Below the pieces are notes generated by a model, which saw only the letters and a list, made by a program, of their open reading frames with translations, searched no databases and was not told the DNA's origin. A DNA stretch of 64,000 bases. It comes from Sphingomonas tagetis. GTDB taxonomy: Bacteria > Pseudomonadota > Alphaproteobacteria > Sphingomonadales > Sphingomonadaceae. The first letter of the stretch is position 1, and every line of letters starts with the position of its first letter. The position numbers and the translations under genes were made by a program. Of the stretch, positions 52,693 through 60,277 are shown one piece after another. Location: positions 1 to 64,000 of the forward strand of contig NZ_JAMLDX010000018.1 in NCBI RefSeq assembly GCF_024211275.1. Reading direction: 5' to 3'.

Positions 52693-54723
52693 ATGCGCAG
52701 ATTCGGTTTCGCGTTCGTGACATGGTTGATTTGCCTGATCGCCGCCTTGGCCCCGGCACAGGCGCAACAGGCCGGGCAGGACAATCTCACCGTCGAACTG
52801 GTCGCCGAGACCGACAATCCCGCACCGGGCAGCGAAGTCACGCTCGCCTTTGCCGCGACCCCCGATCCCGGCTGGCACGGATACTGGAAGAATCCGGGCG
52901 ATGCAGGGCTGGAAACGCGGCTCGACTGGAAGCTGCCGCAGGGCGTGACCGCGGGCGAGCTGCGCTACCCGGTGCCGACGCGGCTGATGATCGCGGGCAT
53001 CATGAACTATGTCTACAAGGGCAGCTTCACCCAGTTCGCGACGCTCAGGATCCCCGCGGGCCTCGAGCCGGGCAGCGCGCTGCCGATCGCGGTGCGCGCC
53101 GATTACCTCGTCTGCACCGACGAAGTGTGCGTGCCCGAGACCGAGAACCTGTCGATCACGCTGACCGTCGGCGACGGCGCGATTCGCCCCGAGCGGCGCG
53201 CGCGCTTCGACGGCTGGCGGCGGGCCTTCCCGCGGCCGCTGGGCAGTGAGGGCAAGTTCGCCATCGCCGACGGGGTGGCGCGCATCGCGATCCCGTATCC
53301 GGCGAACGCCCCGCTGACCGGTGACGCCTATTTCTACCCGCTGACTCAGCTCGCGCTGACCTACAATGCGCCCCAAAAGCTCACGCGCGACGGCGACACG
53401 CTGGTGATCGAGACCAAGGCGACGGGATCGGTCGCCAAGCTCGAGGGCGTGCTGGCGCCGGGTAACGGTCAGGGCTTTGCGCTCACCGCCATGCCGGGCG
53501 CGGTCGGCGCCGCAACCCCGGCGGGCATCGACTGGCAGGCGGCACTTGTCGCACTCGGCGGCGCGCTGCTCGGCGGGCTGATCCTCAACATCATGCCGTG
53601 CGTCTTCCCGATCCTCAGCCTCAAGGCGCTGAGCCTCGCCAAGAGCGGCACCAGCGAGGGCCATGCCCGCGCCGAGGCGCTGGCCTATACCGCCGGCGTC
53701 GTGCTGGTCGTGCTGGCGCTCGGTGGCGCGATGCTCGGGCTGCGCGCCGCCGGGGCGAGCGTCGGCTGGGCGTTCCAGCTCACCGATGCGCGCGTGATCC
53801 TGTTCCTGCTGCTGCTGGTGCTTGGCATCGCGCTGAACCTCGCAGGCCTGTTCGAGCTGATGACGCCCAAATTTGCGGGCAAGCTTGCCGGTGGCGGTTC
53901 GGGCGGCGCGTTCATGGCCGGTGCGCTGGCGGCGTTCATCGCCACGCCCTGCACCGGTCCGTTCATGGGCGCAGCATTGGGCGCAGCATTGGTGCTGCCC
54001 TGGTATGTCGCGCTGGTGATCTTTCTCGGGCTGGGGCTGGGACTGGCATTGCCCTTCCTGCTGCTCGGCTTCGTCCCCGCGCTGCGGCGCGCGTTGCCCA
54101 GGCCGGGCGCGTGGATGGACATTTTCCGCAAGATCCTGTCGGTGCCGATGTTCCTCACCGCGATCGCGCTCGCCTGGGTGCTGGGCGGGCTCAAGGGCGT
54201 TAACGGCATGGCGATCGGGCTCCTTGTTGCGCTCGGCCTCGCAGTGGTGCTGTGGGCGCTTGGGCGGCGGCAGATGCGCGGCGCGGGCAATGGCGTGGCG
54301 TGGCTCGCCGCCGCGCTGGTGACCGCGGCCGGGATCTGGGCGGTCGCGGCGGTCGAAAAGCCCGCCACCGCCGCGCAGACCAAGGGCGCAGCCGAGCCGT
54401 TCAGCGAGGCGCGGCTGGCGGCCTTGCAGGCCGAGGGCAGGCCCGTCTTCGCCTATTTCACCGCCGACTGGTGCGTGACCTGCAAGGTCAACGAAAAGAC
54501 CGCGATCGAGACCGCGGCGGTCGCGCAGGCGTTCGAAAAGGCCGAGGTCGCGGTGCTGGTCGGCGACTGGACCGATGGCGATCCGGCGCTGGGCCGGTTC
54601 ATCGAACGCCACAACCGCGCGGGCGTGCCGCTTTATCTGTGGTATCCCAAAGGGGTAAGCGAACCGAAGGTCTTGCCTCAGGTGCTGACGCAAGGCATGT
54701 TGACTGCGCTTCCGGGGGGATGA
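52693..54723 (+). CDS. DsbD/ScsB-type thiol:disulfide interchange reductase
   Basis: 676 residues: signal peptide, a periplasmic N-terminal domain with the CTDEVC pair at residues 141 and 146, eight predicted membrane helices with the electron-relay cysteines in NIMPCVFPILSLKALS and ATPCTGPFMGAAL, and a C-terminal thioredoxin domain with CVTCK (Cys 594 and 597). It carries electrons from cytoplasmic thioredoxin to periplasmic thiols. The redoxin gene 22 bases downstream is a likely partner. Confidence 0.94.
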   Translation: MRRFGFAFVTWLICLIAALAPAQAQQAGQDNLTVELVAETDNPAPGSEVTLAFAATPDPGWHGYWKNPGDAGLETRLDWKLPQGVTAGELRYPVPTRLMIAGIMNYVYKGSFTQFATLRIPAGLEPGSALPIAVRADYLVCTDEVCVPETENLSITLTVGDGAIRPERRARFDGWRRAFPRPLGSEGKFAIADGVARIAIPYPANAPLTGDAYFYPLTQLALTYNAPQKLTRDGDTLVIETKATGSVAKLEGVLAPGNGQGFALTAMPGAVGAATPAGIDWQAALVALGGALLGGLILNIMPCVFPILSLKALSLAKSGTSEGHARAEALAYTAGVVLVVLALGGAMLGLRAAGASVGWAFQLTDARVILFLLLLVLGIALNLAGLFELMTPKFAGKLAGGGSGGAFMAGALAAFIATPCTGPFMGAALGAALVLPWYVALVIFLGLGLGLALPFLLLGFVPALRRALPRPGAWMDIFRKILSVPMFLTAIALAWVLGGLKGVNGMAIGLLVALGLAVVLWALGRRQMRGAGNGVAWLAAALVTAAGIWAVAAVEKPATAAQTKGAAEPFSEARLAALQAEGRPVFAYFTADWCVTCKVNEKTAIETAAVAQAFEKAEVAVLVGDWTDGDPALGRFIERHNRAGVPLYLWYPKGVSEPKVLPQVLTQGMLTALPGG

Positions 54724-54745
54724 CGCGAACCAGGAGAGGGCTTCG

Positions 54746-55354
54746 ATGACCAAGTTCATTCCAGTTGCCGCTGTGCTCGCCTTCGCGCTCGCTGCGCCGG
54801 GCGCCGCCGAGCAGACCAACGGCCAGGCCGCGACCGACTTCAAACTGACCGACGCCAGCGGCAAGAATGTCCAGCTCAGCGACTATCGCGGCAAGACCGT
54901 GGTGCTCGAATGGAACAACCCCGGCTGCCCCTTCGTGCAACGCCACTATGACAGCGGCAACATGCAGAAGACCCAGGCCGCGGCAAAGGCCGGCGGTGCG
55001 GTGTGGCTGACGATCAATTCGAGCGCGCCGGGCAAGCAGGGCCATATGGACGCCGCTGGCGCGCGCCAGTTCGTTGCGGCCAAGAAGGCCGCGCCGGCGC
55101 ATTATCTGCTCGATCCCAAGGGCGTGGTGGGCAAGGGCTATGCTGCCAAGACGACCCCGCACATCTACATCATCGATGCGAGCGGCGTGCTGCGCTATCA
55201 GGGCGCCATCGACGACAAGCCGGCCGCGCGCGTCGAGGAGATGCCGGCCGCCCGGAACCACGCGCTGGCAGCATTGAACGAGATCAAGGCCGGCAAGGCC
55301 GTGTCGGTGGCACAGACCCAGCCCTATGGCTGTTCGGTCAAATACGCCGATTGA
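54746..55354 (+). CDS. Periplasmic thioredoxin-like redoxin (AhpC/TSA fold)
   Basis: 202 residues with a signal peptide ending APGAAE. The AhpC/TSA fold begins ATDFKLTDASGKNVQLSDYRGKTVVLEWNNPGCPFVQRHY; the single Cys in NPGCPF replaces the CxxC of thioredoxins and is peroxiredoxin-like. A second Cys near the end (PYGCSVKYAD) could resolve it. It probably receives electrons from the DsbD-type protein encoded just upstream. A strong terminator follows. Confidence 0.9.
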   Translation: MTKFIPVAAVLAFALAAPGAAEQTNGQAATDFKLTDASGKNVQLSDYRGKTVVLEWNNPGCPFVQRHYDSGNMQKTQAAAKAGGAVWLTINSSAPGKQGHMDAAGARQFVAAKKAAPAHYLLDPKGVVGKGYAAKTTPHIYIIDASGVLRYQGAIDDKPAARVEEMPAARNHALAALNEIKAGKAVSVAQTQPYGCSVKYAD

Positions 55355-55391
55355 GGTTCCTTCCCTGTTATAGGGGGCAGGGAAGGGCGAA

Positions 55392-55419
55392 GGCCGGGGG
55401 AAACCCCGGCCTTTTTTTT
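55392..55419 (+). terminator. Rho-independent terminator after the redoxin gene
   Basis: Stem ggccgggg/ccccggcc with a gaaa loop is followed by eight T (55412-55419), 38 bases after the redoxin stop. It should end the dsbD-like/redoxin transcript. Confidence 0.95.
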
Positions 55420-55482
55420 GAGGAAGAGGCCGCCTGCAATTGCCCTTCTGGCAGGCGACGATCAGCGCCGCAGTCATCACTT

Positions 55483-55586
55483 CGTCACCCCGGCCTTGTG
55501 CCGGGGTCCACCGTGCCGCGAGGGGGCTACAGACTCTTGTCCGTCATTCGTCTCTCCGTGGACGCCGGCACGAGGCCGGGGTGACG
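55483..55586. repeat. GTCAYCCCGGCC inverted-repeat element, family B, copy 1
   Basis: The left arm 55483-55510 (cgtcaccccggccttgtgcc...) pairs with the right arm 55559-55586 (...ggcacgaggccggggtgacg). Each arm is itself a hairpin (ccccggc cttgt gccgggg). The second copy is at 63678-63785 with the same arms. Confidence 0.85.
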
Positions 55587-55637
55587 GCGGTCAGGACGCG
55601 ATTCTCTCCCGCCCGTGCCACGCGATTGTTGGATACT

Positions 55638-55927
55638 TGTTGGACACGCCGTGCTTCACTGGCTCGATGTGCAACGCCGCCTTTTTTCCAACCGCCGCGC
55701 CAGCCGCGCGTCGCGAACCCGTCGCCCGGGCGTCGCGTCGCGTCGCAAAGCTGTCCGCTGTCGGCGCTTTACCGTCGCGTGAGTGTCGCGTCGGTGTCGC
55801 GCCAGCGTCGTCGTGTTGTCGCGTGGATGTCGCGTCGGTGGCGCGTCGCGGTCGCATCCTGTCGCGATCCGGGCGCTTCGCCGTCGCTTCGTCCCGAAAG
55901 CCCCGTGAAACTGTCAACTTCGTCAAC
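55638..55927 (-). repeat. Composite element with 11-bp periodic GCGAC array, copy 1
   Basis: On the plus strand, GTCGC or one-base variants recur from 55721 to 55887 at close to 11-bp steps (721, 732, 742, 753, 763, 774, 785, 796, 807, 818, 829, 840, 851, 861, 872, 883), with unconserved bases between. A 20-base gap (55888-55907) follows, and then aaactgtcaacttcgtcaac (55908-55927). This is the exact reverse complement of 63311-63330. A TGTTGGA box (55638-55644) lies 76 bases before the array. Strand is set so that the 20-mer reads first, as in copy 2. Confidence 0.85.
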
Positions 55928-56005
55928 TTCGCACCCCCTTGTGCAACGCAGCAAAGCGTTGCAGCATGGAACCCGCCGGTCGTGTCCGGCATTCAAGGGG
56001 GCTGA

Positions 56006-57484
56006 ATGGGGACAGGCCGCGCGTTCGATGAAATCTGGGGGCACGGCGGGCCGGAACGCCCGCGTCCGGAATTCGCCGCGCTGTCGCAATGGGTCGCGGA
56101 AACCCCGCAATCCGAACTCCACCGGCGACAGCAATCCGCCGAAGCGACCTTCCGCCAGCTCGGCATCACCTTTGCCGTCTATGGCGACAGCGACGCGAGC
56201 GAACGCATCATCCCGTTCGACATCGTGCCGCGCATTTTCCTGCACGACGAATGGACGCGGCTGTCACAGGGGCTGATTCAGCGGGTCGAGGCGATCAACG
56301 CGTTTCTCGAGGACATTTACGGTGAGCGCCGCATCCTCAAGGAAGGCGTGGTCCCGGCCGAGCTGATCCTCAACAACCCGCAATTCCGGCCCGAAGTCGC
56401 CGGCATCCGCCCGCCGCACGGCATCTGGGCGCATATCTGCGGCATCGACCTCGTCCGCACCGGCCCCGACGAATTCTGGGTGCTGGAGGACAATGCCCGC
56501 ACGCCGTCGGGCGTGTCGTACATGCTCGAAAACCGCGAGGCGATGATCCGGCTGTGCCCCGAGCTGTTCCGCAGCTTCCGCGTCGCCGCGGTCGACAGCT
56601 ACAGCGACATGCTGCGCGAAACGATGCGCTCGGTCGCGCCCGATGCGCGCGGCGGCCAGCCGGTCTGCGTCGTGCTGACGCCGGGCCATTTCAACTCGGC
56701 CTATTACGAGCACAGCTTCCTCGCCGACACGATGGGGATCGAGCTGGTCGAGCCGGCCGACCTGATCGTCGATGACGATGTCGTCTATATGCAGACCATC
56801 GCCGGACGGGTGAAGGTCGACGTCATCTACCGACGGATCGACGACGATTTCCTCGATCCTTTGGTGTTTCGCGCCGACTCGCTGCTCGGCGTGCCGGGGA
56901 TCATCGCGGCCTATCGCGCCGGCAATGTCGCGCTGATCAACGCGCCGGGCAACGGCATCGCCGACGACAAGGCGATCTACAGCTACATGCCCGAGATCGT
57001 GAAATTCTATTCGGGCAGCGAGGCCAGGCTGCCCAATGTCGAGACCTGGCGCTGCCGCGAGCCCGATGCGCTGAAATATGTGCTCGATCATCTGGACGAG
57101 GTGGTGGTGAAGCTGGTCGATGGCTCGGGCGGTTACGGCATGCTGGTCGGCCCGACCGCGAGCAAGGCCGAGATCGAGGACTTCCGCCGCGCGCTGGTCG
57201 CCGAACCGCACCGCTATATCGCCCAGCCGACACTGGCGCTCTCGACCGTACCGACGGTGGTCGAGGCGGGCCTCGCGCCGCGCCATGTCGACTTCCGGCC
57301 GTTCGTGCTGACCGGCGCCGATGGGGTGAAGGTGGTGCCGGGCGGGTTGACGCGGGTGGCGCTCAAGGAAGGCTCGCTGGTGGTCAATTCCAGCCAGGGC
57401 GGCGGCACCAAGGACAGCTTCGTGCTGCTGCCCGAGAACGCGCCGGCAGAAGCGGTCCAGACTCAGACGCAGGTGCAGGGCTGA
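56006..57484 (+). CDS. Circularly permuted type 2 ATP-grasp protein
   Basis: 492 residues. The family pattern includes IPFDIVPRIFLHDEWTRLSQGLIQRVEAINAFLEDIYGERRI, GIDLVRTGPDEFWVLEDNARTPSGVSYMLENRE, VLTPGHFNSAYYEHSFLADTMGIELVE, DVIYRRIDDDFLDPLVFR and VKLVDGSGGYGMLVGP. Proteins of this type are predicted peptide ligases whose products are handled by the neighbouring alpha-E and transglutaminase proteins. It is first of a three-gene operon, ending in a TGATG overlap with the alpha-E gene. A peptidase of the Anbu type, sometimes present in such operons, is missing. Confidence 0.93.
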   Translation: MGTGRAFDEIWGHGGPERPRPEFAALSQWVAETPQSELHRRQQSAEATFRQLGITFAVYGDSDASERIIPFDIVPRIFLHDEWTRLSQGLIQRVEAINAFLEDIYGERRILKEGVVPAELILNNPQFRPEVAGIRPPHGIWAHICGIDLVRTGPDEFWVLEDNARTPSGVSYMLENREAMIRLCPELFRSFRVAAVDSYSDMLRETMRSVAPDARGGQPVCVVLTPGHFNSAYYEHSFLADTMGIELVEPADLIVDDDVVYMQTIAGRVKVDVIYRRIDDDFLDPLVFRADSLLGVPGIIAAYRAGNVALINAPGNGIADDKAIYSYMPEIVKFYSGSEARLPNVETWRCREPDALKYVLDHLDEVVVKLVDGSGGYGMLVGPTASKAEIEDFRRALVAEPHRYIAQPTLALSTVPTVVEAGLAPRHVDFRPFVLTGADGVKVVPGGLTRVALKEGSLVVNSSQGGGTKDSFVLLPENAPAEAVQTQTQVQG

Positions 57485-58425
57485 TGCGGATGCTCTCGCG
57501 CACCGCGTCGGCGCTTTACTGGCTCGGCCGCTATGTCGAGCGGGCCGATTTCACCGCCCGGCTGGTCGAGGCGACGGTGCGGCTCGATGCGCTGTCGGCC
57601 AAGCCGGCGGGCGAGGCAGCATGGGCCAGCGCGCTCAGCGTGACCTATAACGACAAGGCGTTCGCCGCCACCGGCCAGTCGATCAGCCAGCAGCCGGTGG
57701 CCCGCTTCCTGACGCTCGACATGACGCATCCCGGTTCGATCGTCCGTTACATCGAGCATGCCCGCAACAACGCCCGCGCAGTGCGCACCGCGCTGACGCG
57801 CGAGGCGTGGACCGCGATCAACCGGCTGTGGTTGCTGTTCGCGCACCGCTCCAGCCCCGGCGGCGCGGCCTCGACGCTCAATCTGGTCGAAGGCGTGATG
57901 GCCGAGGCGCGCGGCTTCGAGGGCGCGATCCACCGCATGATGCGCAACGAGGCGACGCTGCTGATCCAGCTCGGCGCCGCGATCGAGCGCGCCGACAACA
58001 CCGCGCGGCTGCTCGACGTCAAATATCACCTGCTGCTGCCCGAAGGCGAGCAGGTCGGCGGCGTGGTCGACCGTGACCAGTGGACCACGATCCTGCAGAC
58101 CGTCTCGGCGGTCACCGCCTATCGCTGGCTCTATAGCGAGGGGCTGAAACCGGCGAACGTCATCGACTTGCTGATCTGCCATGCCGAGCTGCCGCGCAGC
58201 CTGGCGGCGTGCGTCGAGGAGGTGGTCGAGCAATTGAATGCGCTCGCCAAGCGCACCGGCCTGCAGGGCGAGGCGGACCGCATGGCGCGCGCGCGGATCG
58301 CACGGATGCAGAAGACGCGCAGCCACGAGGTGATCGTCAGCGGGCTGCACGAATATCTCAAGGCCTTCATCCACGAGAATGCGATGCTCGACGCGGCGAT
58401 TGCCCGGCAGTTCCGGTTTATCTAA
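57484..58425 (+). CDS. Alpha-E domain protein
   Basis: 313 residues, almost entirely helical. The typical opening LSRTASALYWLGRYVERADFTARLVEATVRLDAL and later IERADNTARLLDVKYHLLLPEG, with paired E-R-A-D-x-T-A-R motifs, define the alpha-E family. Function is unknown; it always travels with the ATP-grasp and transglutaminase genes and may form a complex with them. It starts within the last codon of the ATP-grasp gene. Confidence 0.94.
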   Translation: MRMLSRTASALYWLGRYVERADFTARLVEATVRLDALSAKPAGEAAWASALSVTYNDKAFAATGQSISQQPVARFLTLDMTHPGSIVRYIEHARNNARAVRTALTREAWTAINRLWLLFAHRSSPGGAASTLNLVEGVMAEARGFEGAIHRMMRNEATLLIQLGAAIERADNTARLLDVKYHLLLPEGEQVGGVVDRDQWTTILQTVSAVTAYRWLYSEGLKPANVIDLLICHAELPRSLAACVEEVVEQLNALAKRTGLQGEADRMARARIARMQKTRSHEVIVSGLHEYLKAFIHENAMLDAAIARQFRFI

Positions 58426-58434
58426 GGCGCGCAG

Positions 58435-59244
58435 ATGCGCATCGCGGTCGAACACCTGACTCAATATCGCTTCAGCGAGCCGCAGTCGCGGCTGGTGCAG
58501 ATGCTGCGGCTGACGCCGGGCGACACGCTGGACCAGACCGTGCTGACCTGGCGCGTCGATATCGACTGCGACGTGCGGCTGCGCGATACGGTCGACGGCT
58601 TCGGCAACAAGGTGACGATGCTCTATGCCGAGGGGCCGATCGAGGACATCGCGATCATCGTCGCCGGGCAGGTGCTGACCACCGAATCGAACGGCGTCGT
58701 GCGCGGTAGCCACGAGCCGCTGCCCGAAGGCCTGTTCCTGCGAACCACCCCGCGGACCCTGAGCAACGAGGCGCTGACCGCCTTTGCGCGCGACTCGTTC
58801 GGCAACGGAACCGACACGCTCGACCAGCTGCACCGCTGGAACGCGGCGCTGGCGAAGCGTTTCCCCGGCGTGCCGGACTTGCCCGATGGCGGGCTGTCCG
58901 CAGCCGAGGTGTTCGCCGCGCCCGAGCCGAGTTCGCGCGATCTGGCGCATATCTACATCGCCGGCGCGCGCGCGCTCGACGTCCCCGCGCGCTACGTCTC
59001 GGGCTATCGCCAGCATGAGGGCGGCGAGAGCGCGCCGCATGGCTGGGCCGAGGCGTGGGTCGACGGTCTCGGCTGGGTCGGCTTCGATCCCTCGGCGGGG
59101 ATCAGTCCCGACGAAGGCTATGTCCGCGTGGCGGTGGGGCTCGACGCGCCGGGCGCGGCGACGATCGCCGGTTCACGGCTGGGACAGGGCAAGGAAGAGA
59201 TGGCGGTCGACCTGCATGTCGACCGGCTGGGCAGCGACGCTTAG
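58435..59244 (+). CDS. Transglutaminase-like cysteine protease family protein
   Basis: 269 residues. An N-terminal beta-rich domain (MRIAVEHLTQYRFSEPQSRLVQMLRLTP) precedes a transglutaminase-like domain with the His and Asp regions HGWAEAWVDGLGWVGFDPSAG. The catalytic-cysteine position (normally C in the segment before this, DLAHIYIAGARALDVPARYVSGY) shows Ala-His-Ile rather than a visible Cys, which may indicate an inactive or altered enzyme. It ends the ATP-grasp/alpha-E operon and overlaps the convergent bpt stop by 4 bases. Confidence 0.9.
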   Translation: MRIAVEHLTQYRFSEPQSRLVQMLRLTPGDTLDQTVLTWRVDIDCDVRLRDTVDGFGNKVTMLYAEGPIEDIAIIVAGQVLTTESNGVVRGSHEPLPEGLFLRTTPRTLSNEALTAFARDSFGNGTDTLDQLHRWNAALAKRFPGVPDLPDGGLSAAEVFAAPEPSSRDLAHIYIAGARALDVPARYVSGYRQHEGGESAPHGWAEAWVDGLGWVGFDPSAGISPDEGYVRVAVGLDAPGAATIAGSRLGQGKEEMAVDLHVDRLGSDA

Positions 59245-60017
59245 GCCAGCTCGCGCACCGGCATCGGCGCCATGATCGTCGGCTGCTCATTGTCCGCCAG
59301 CCGCGACCAGCCATTGGGGCCGAGCACTTCCATCGGCCGATAGCGGGTCTTGTACTGCATTCGCTCGCTGCCCTTCACCCAATAGCCGAGATAGACATAG
59401 GGCAGGCCGGCATTCCGGGCGCGGATGATGTGATCCATGATGATCAGATTGCCGAGGCCCTGGCGTTCGGGATGATCGGCGGCGAAATAGCTGTAGATCA
59501 TCGACAGGCCGTCGGCCTGCTGGTCGGTGATGCACGCCCCGACCAGTTCACCGCCCAGCGCCGCCGGTTCGCGATATTCGATGACATAGGTGCCGACCGG
59601 CGACTGTTCGACCATGTCGGCATAGTCGGTCTCGTCCATCTGCGTCATGCCGCCGCCGGGATGCCGCGACGAGAGATAGCGGCGGAGCAGATCGAACTGC
59701 TCGTCGGTCGCCCAGGGGCGGCAGGCAGTGACTTCGAGGTCGGCGTGGCGCCGGATCAGCTTGCGTTGGGTGGCATTTGGCTGGAACTCGTCGGTGACGA
59801 CGCGGACCGAAAGGCAGGCGTTGCAGCCGACGCAGCTCGGACGATAGGCGACCGATTGACTGCGTCGAAAACCGATGCGGCCGAGCGCGTCGTTGAGTTC
59901 GCCCGCATGCGGCCCCGTCAGCTCGGTAAAGATCTTCCGTTCCTGCCGGCCCGGCAGATACGGGCATGGCGACGGGCTGGTCACGAAAAACCGTGGAAAC
60001 CGCGTGAGTGCCGTCAC
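59241..60017 (-). CDS. bpt: Aspartate/glutamate leucyltransferase (L/F-transferase-like, Bpt)
   Basis: Attaches Leu from Leu-tRNA to proteins with N-terminal Asp or Glu, marking them for ClpS/ClpAP. The 258-residue protein has CPYLPGRQERKIFTELTG, the CVGCNACLSVRV cysteine cluster, SSRHPGGGMTQMDETDYADMVEQSPV, and GYWVKGSERMQYKTRYRPMEVLGPNGW. The start at 60017 (MTALTRFPRFFVTSPSPCPYLPG) is the family N-terminus. clpA elsewhere in the window (24662-26986) is its expected downstream partner. Confidence 0.95.
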   Translation of the reverse strand: MTALTRFPRFFVTSPSPCPYLPGRQERKIFTELTGPHAGELNDALGRIGFRRSQSVAYRPSCVGCNACLSVRVVTDEFQPNATQRKLIRRHADLEVTACRPWATDEQFDLLRRYLSSRHPGGGMTQMDETDYADMVEQSPVGTYVIEYREPAALGGELVGACITDQQADGLSMIYSYFAADHPERQGLGNLIIMDHIIRARNAGLPYVYLGYWVKGSERMQYKTRYRPMEVLGPNGWSRLADNEQPTIMAPMPVRELA

Positions 60018-60277
60018 CCGCTCTAACCCCTACCCGCCCAAAAAACGCTTCGTAATCGGGGGCATTATGGAGCGAGGCAATCGTGATGAAAAGGCGATTC
60101 ACCATCAAAATGGGTTAACGCTTAACTTACGATCCCCGCGCGTTTCGTCCCCCGGATCGAACGTGTCGGCGCGGTTATAACGGAGCGGTGAATCGGTAGG
60201 AAAGGGCGGCGCGACTCGGTTCGGCGCGCGTGTGATTCGTTTCGTCCACAAGCTGTGGAAAACGTGGATAAGGAAGG
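60018..60277. other. 260-base intergenic region upstream of bpt
   Basis: No gene is seen. It contains an AT-richer island with a gttaa-cgc-ttaac inverted repeat near 60114-60126, probably near the bpt promoter, and three DnaA-box-like sequences at 60243-60271. Confidence 0.6.
60243..60271. promoter_or_regulatory. Cluster of DnaA-box-like sequences
   Basis: tgtggaaaa (60254-60262) and cgtggataa (60263-60271) each differ by one base from the TGTGGATAA box, and a weaker tcgtccaca precedes them. tccaca/tgtgga also form a palindrome. It lies just after the ilvA stop codon on the minus strand. A binding role is inferred only. Confidence 0.35.

Larger units (their letters stand above)
55420..56005. 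other. 586-base intergenic region holding repeats, no gene
   Basis: Between the redoxin terminator and the ATP-grasp gene no frame has a start, Shine-Dalgarno and recognisable protein. The region holds a GTCAC...GTGAC inverted repeat (55483-55586) and a composite element with an 11-bp periodic array (55638-55927). The remaining 78 bases before 56006 contain the leader of the ATP-grasp operon, including an aaggggg Shine-Dalgarno. Confidence 0.8.

Noticed and set aside
52333..54864. Long minus-strand open frame over the DsbD-like gene
   Set aside because: It is antisense to a protein with all expected cysteine motifs; its composition (Gln/Arg/His/Ala) is typical of a shadow frame.
55591..55992. 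Possible small Arg-rich protein encoded by the array of copy 1
   Set aside because: There is no Shine-Dalgarno, the array period is not a multiple of 3, the pentamer is conserved but codons are not, and the other copy does not keep the frame.
60018..60140. Possible CtrA site (ttaa...ttaac) upstream of bpt
   Set aside because: The two halves are separated by 3 bases, not the 7 expected for TTAA-N7-TTAA.
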